Origin: Tubulanus polymorphus
Taxonomy: Eukaryota > Nemertea > Palaeonemertea > Tubulaniformes > Tubulanidae
Reading direction: 5' to 3'
Assembly: GCF_964204645.1 (NCBI RefSeq)
Contig: NC_134029.1
Coordinates: forward strand, 11,896,850-11,960,849
Length of the DNA: 64,000 nucleotides
Shown: positions 62,318 through 64,000 of the stretch, piece by piece
Layout: each line of letters opens with the position of its first letter
Position numbering within the stretch: position 1 is the first letter of the stretch
Notes under the pieces: model-generated
Told to the model about the DNA's origin: nothing
Databases searched by the model: none
What the model saw: only the letters and a program-made list of their open reading frames with translations
Translations under genes and position numbers: made by a program

Positions 62318-62619
62318 GTAGTAGTGCCTGTCACATGAACTTCATTCATTCATTGAAGCATCACACATACAGAGAACACATTTTCATTGGCTAACTTGTG
62401 GACTATACCATTATAAAAGATAGGGTGGGAAGGATCTGTCTGGGCGATTACAGATATGGCCTATGCGCTATTACTATTACACTACATCATCAGCCACGCT
62501 ATTCTATTATTGAAGCAGATCGTTATATTGAAATAAACTAAAATAACACTATAATGTCTTAAGAGAACTAATTATAGAGAAATAATCAATTCATTTTCAC
62601 AATTCGTCAAAGAATTTTT

Positions 62620-63306
62620 CAGGATGTGGGGAAAATAAGACCACTTTTGGCTGGGGGAAAATGTCCATTTAACGGTAATAATAAACAGCCTCACGGAAAC
62701 CCTGGAAACGTGAATTTGTTTTCACTGATAAAACTGACATCTCATGTGTTCACTCACTACTGTTTAGTCAATTTCAAACACTGTCTTCGACTATATGGAC
62801 CTTATGGTCCTCTTAATCTTACATTGGTTCCTATGCATATTTTGTAATCACAATCAGTAACAAATTTGTAATCACAATCAATAGCGAAGTTGTATATAAA
62901 ACAGTTTTAATCACCTTACCAAAAGCCGATTAAGATGCTGTGCATCATATAGTAGAGTTCCAATATAATGAGTTCATGGAATCGATGAAGGAGGTCAGAT
63001 CACGTTTGCGGTAGCGATATGCCAGGGTTGCTAAATCAGGGATTATCCTGTAAATTTTAGATACAAATGTTCTGTTTTCCATGAAATCCAGGCAGCAGGC
63101 GAGGGTGGCGGTGATTTTCGGGGCGTTAAATAGAAGTATGACTGTATTTCTATTTATATTGGGAAATTTTCTATAATTGTGGCAAGTTTGAAGGTTGTTG
63201 GTTTCTGTACATATGTGTGCACCATGGGGCGCTGAATTTTGAATTTGTCTGATTTTCAAGCATTTTAGACCATTTCCAAGTGGGCATGGTGTCCATGGAA
63301 TCCTAG
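62620..63306 (+). repeat. F1 family fragment, 3' half, with a pogo-like insertion
   Basis: GGTTCCTATGCATATTTTGT and, at the end, CCAAGTGGGCATGGTGTCCA with TGGAATCCTAG match the F1 3' end. Within it, about 62,955-63,145 has ends resembling AGTAGAGTTCCAATATAA and its inverse-like CAGTCATACTTCTATTTAAC, perhaps a pogo-type insertion. Confidence 0.45.
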
Positions 63307-64000
63307 TTTCTACCGTAATCTGCTGTGGTTTATAAGTACAAAAACATCATTGAAATGGATGAGAATCCCATCATAAATGAATTAACTGCCTTATTGGTTA
63401 AATAACAAACACCTCATATAAAAGAGATTAGAGAATGCATAAGAGTAATCGAGGTTTTTCGAGAGGACTACCTACGGAGATTTTCCATAGTTGTTAGGAT
63501 AGGTAATGTATATACATTGATATGAAACTAGCTGGAAAGTTTTATTTTTACAGTTCTTCTATTAAAAAACTGATTGAGCTATTATAGAATAATTATGTCT
63601 GGCGGACCAAAAATTGGTGCTTATTAAGCGCAAGTTATTGAGCAGCTTAAACTCAACTTTCAGTTTGACATTGATGCGAAGGTACGCATCAATATACAAT
63701 ATGCTTATGTATTATTTCTTACTGGAAAGGTTTGATGAAAATTCAACTACATATAATAGGAACCAAAGAATATGAATACAATCGACAAGACTTATCGTAT
63801 GATAATCGTTTATTCCGGTAGTATATATATATATGATGCGAACTCGTATTGACAACTCAAGTCAGCTCATTGTCATCTGCAAGGTTGAGTTAGATAAATA
63901 CATGGGAACAAATTTAGCTATTGGTTGCTTTTCTGATCTCTGAATGACCCATCGTTGTCCTGATGACAACTCGTAATTCCATTGTCTCAAAATAAGAACA

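Larger units (their letters stand above)
58184..64000. other. 3' flank without a second gene
   Basis: After the stop codon I see a 3' UTR of unknown length, a piggyBac-type MITE, F1 repeat fragments, a 42-bp minisatellite and hAT-like debris. No exon of another gene is recognisable on either strand. Confidence 0.6.

Noticed and set aside
1-64000. CRISPR arrays, bacterial promoters, operons or prophage
   Set aside because: The introns, splice sites and transposon types are metazoan; regular repeats found here are minisatellites without CRISPR-like spacers.

Overview
This window is AT-rich metazoan nuclear DNA, most likely from a marine invertebrate. It has long introns with GT-AG boundaries, many short degenerate transposable elements, and no operons, ribosome-binding sites or long intronless genes. 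The species cannot be fixed from the sequence. The gene is a class 1 (Sema1a/Sema6-like) transmembrane semaphorin, the form typical of invertebrates.

One protein-coding gene is supported. It lies on the + strand from the first coding exon at 11,715 to the stop codon at 58,183. Eighteen coding exons with consistent phases assemble into one open frame of 2,190 nt (729 residues plus stop). The product has a signal peptide, a complete Sema beta-propeller, a PSI module, a short stalk with a cysteine cluster, one membrane span and a cytoplasmic tail of about 80 residues. Exon 1 starts at a good splice acceptor 14 nt before the ATG, so at least one non-coding leader exon and the promoter lie upstream, either in 1-11,700 or outside the window. 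A possible poly(A) signal is at 58,731.

Layout: 1-11,714 is non-coding and holds several short transposable elements. 11,715-58,183 is the semaphorin gene, with introns from 89 nt to 9.9 kb. 58,184-64,000 is 3' flank with no second gene seen. Intron 2 (18,040-27,963) and introns 3-5 are the most repeat-laden.

The rest is a dense population of non-autonomous elements. There are three TTAA-flanked piggyBac-type MITEs, several hAT-type elements starting CAGGG or CAGAG, and PIF/Harbinger-type copies with a TTA duplication and a decayed MADF-domain reading frame. Also present are a pogo/Tc1-type MITE, palindrome-rich elements built on a TTTAGACCGGTCTAA motif, three copies of a MITE with long imperfect inverted ends, and two multi-copy families (F1, F2) with hairpins at their ends. 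Several are nested. Tandem repeats include a 42-bp unit repeated six times and a perfect 71-bp duplication. No tRNA, rRNA, CRISPR or bacterial-type feature is supported. I see no clear new biological system; the F1/F2 terminal-hairpin families are the best candidates for something poorly described.
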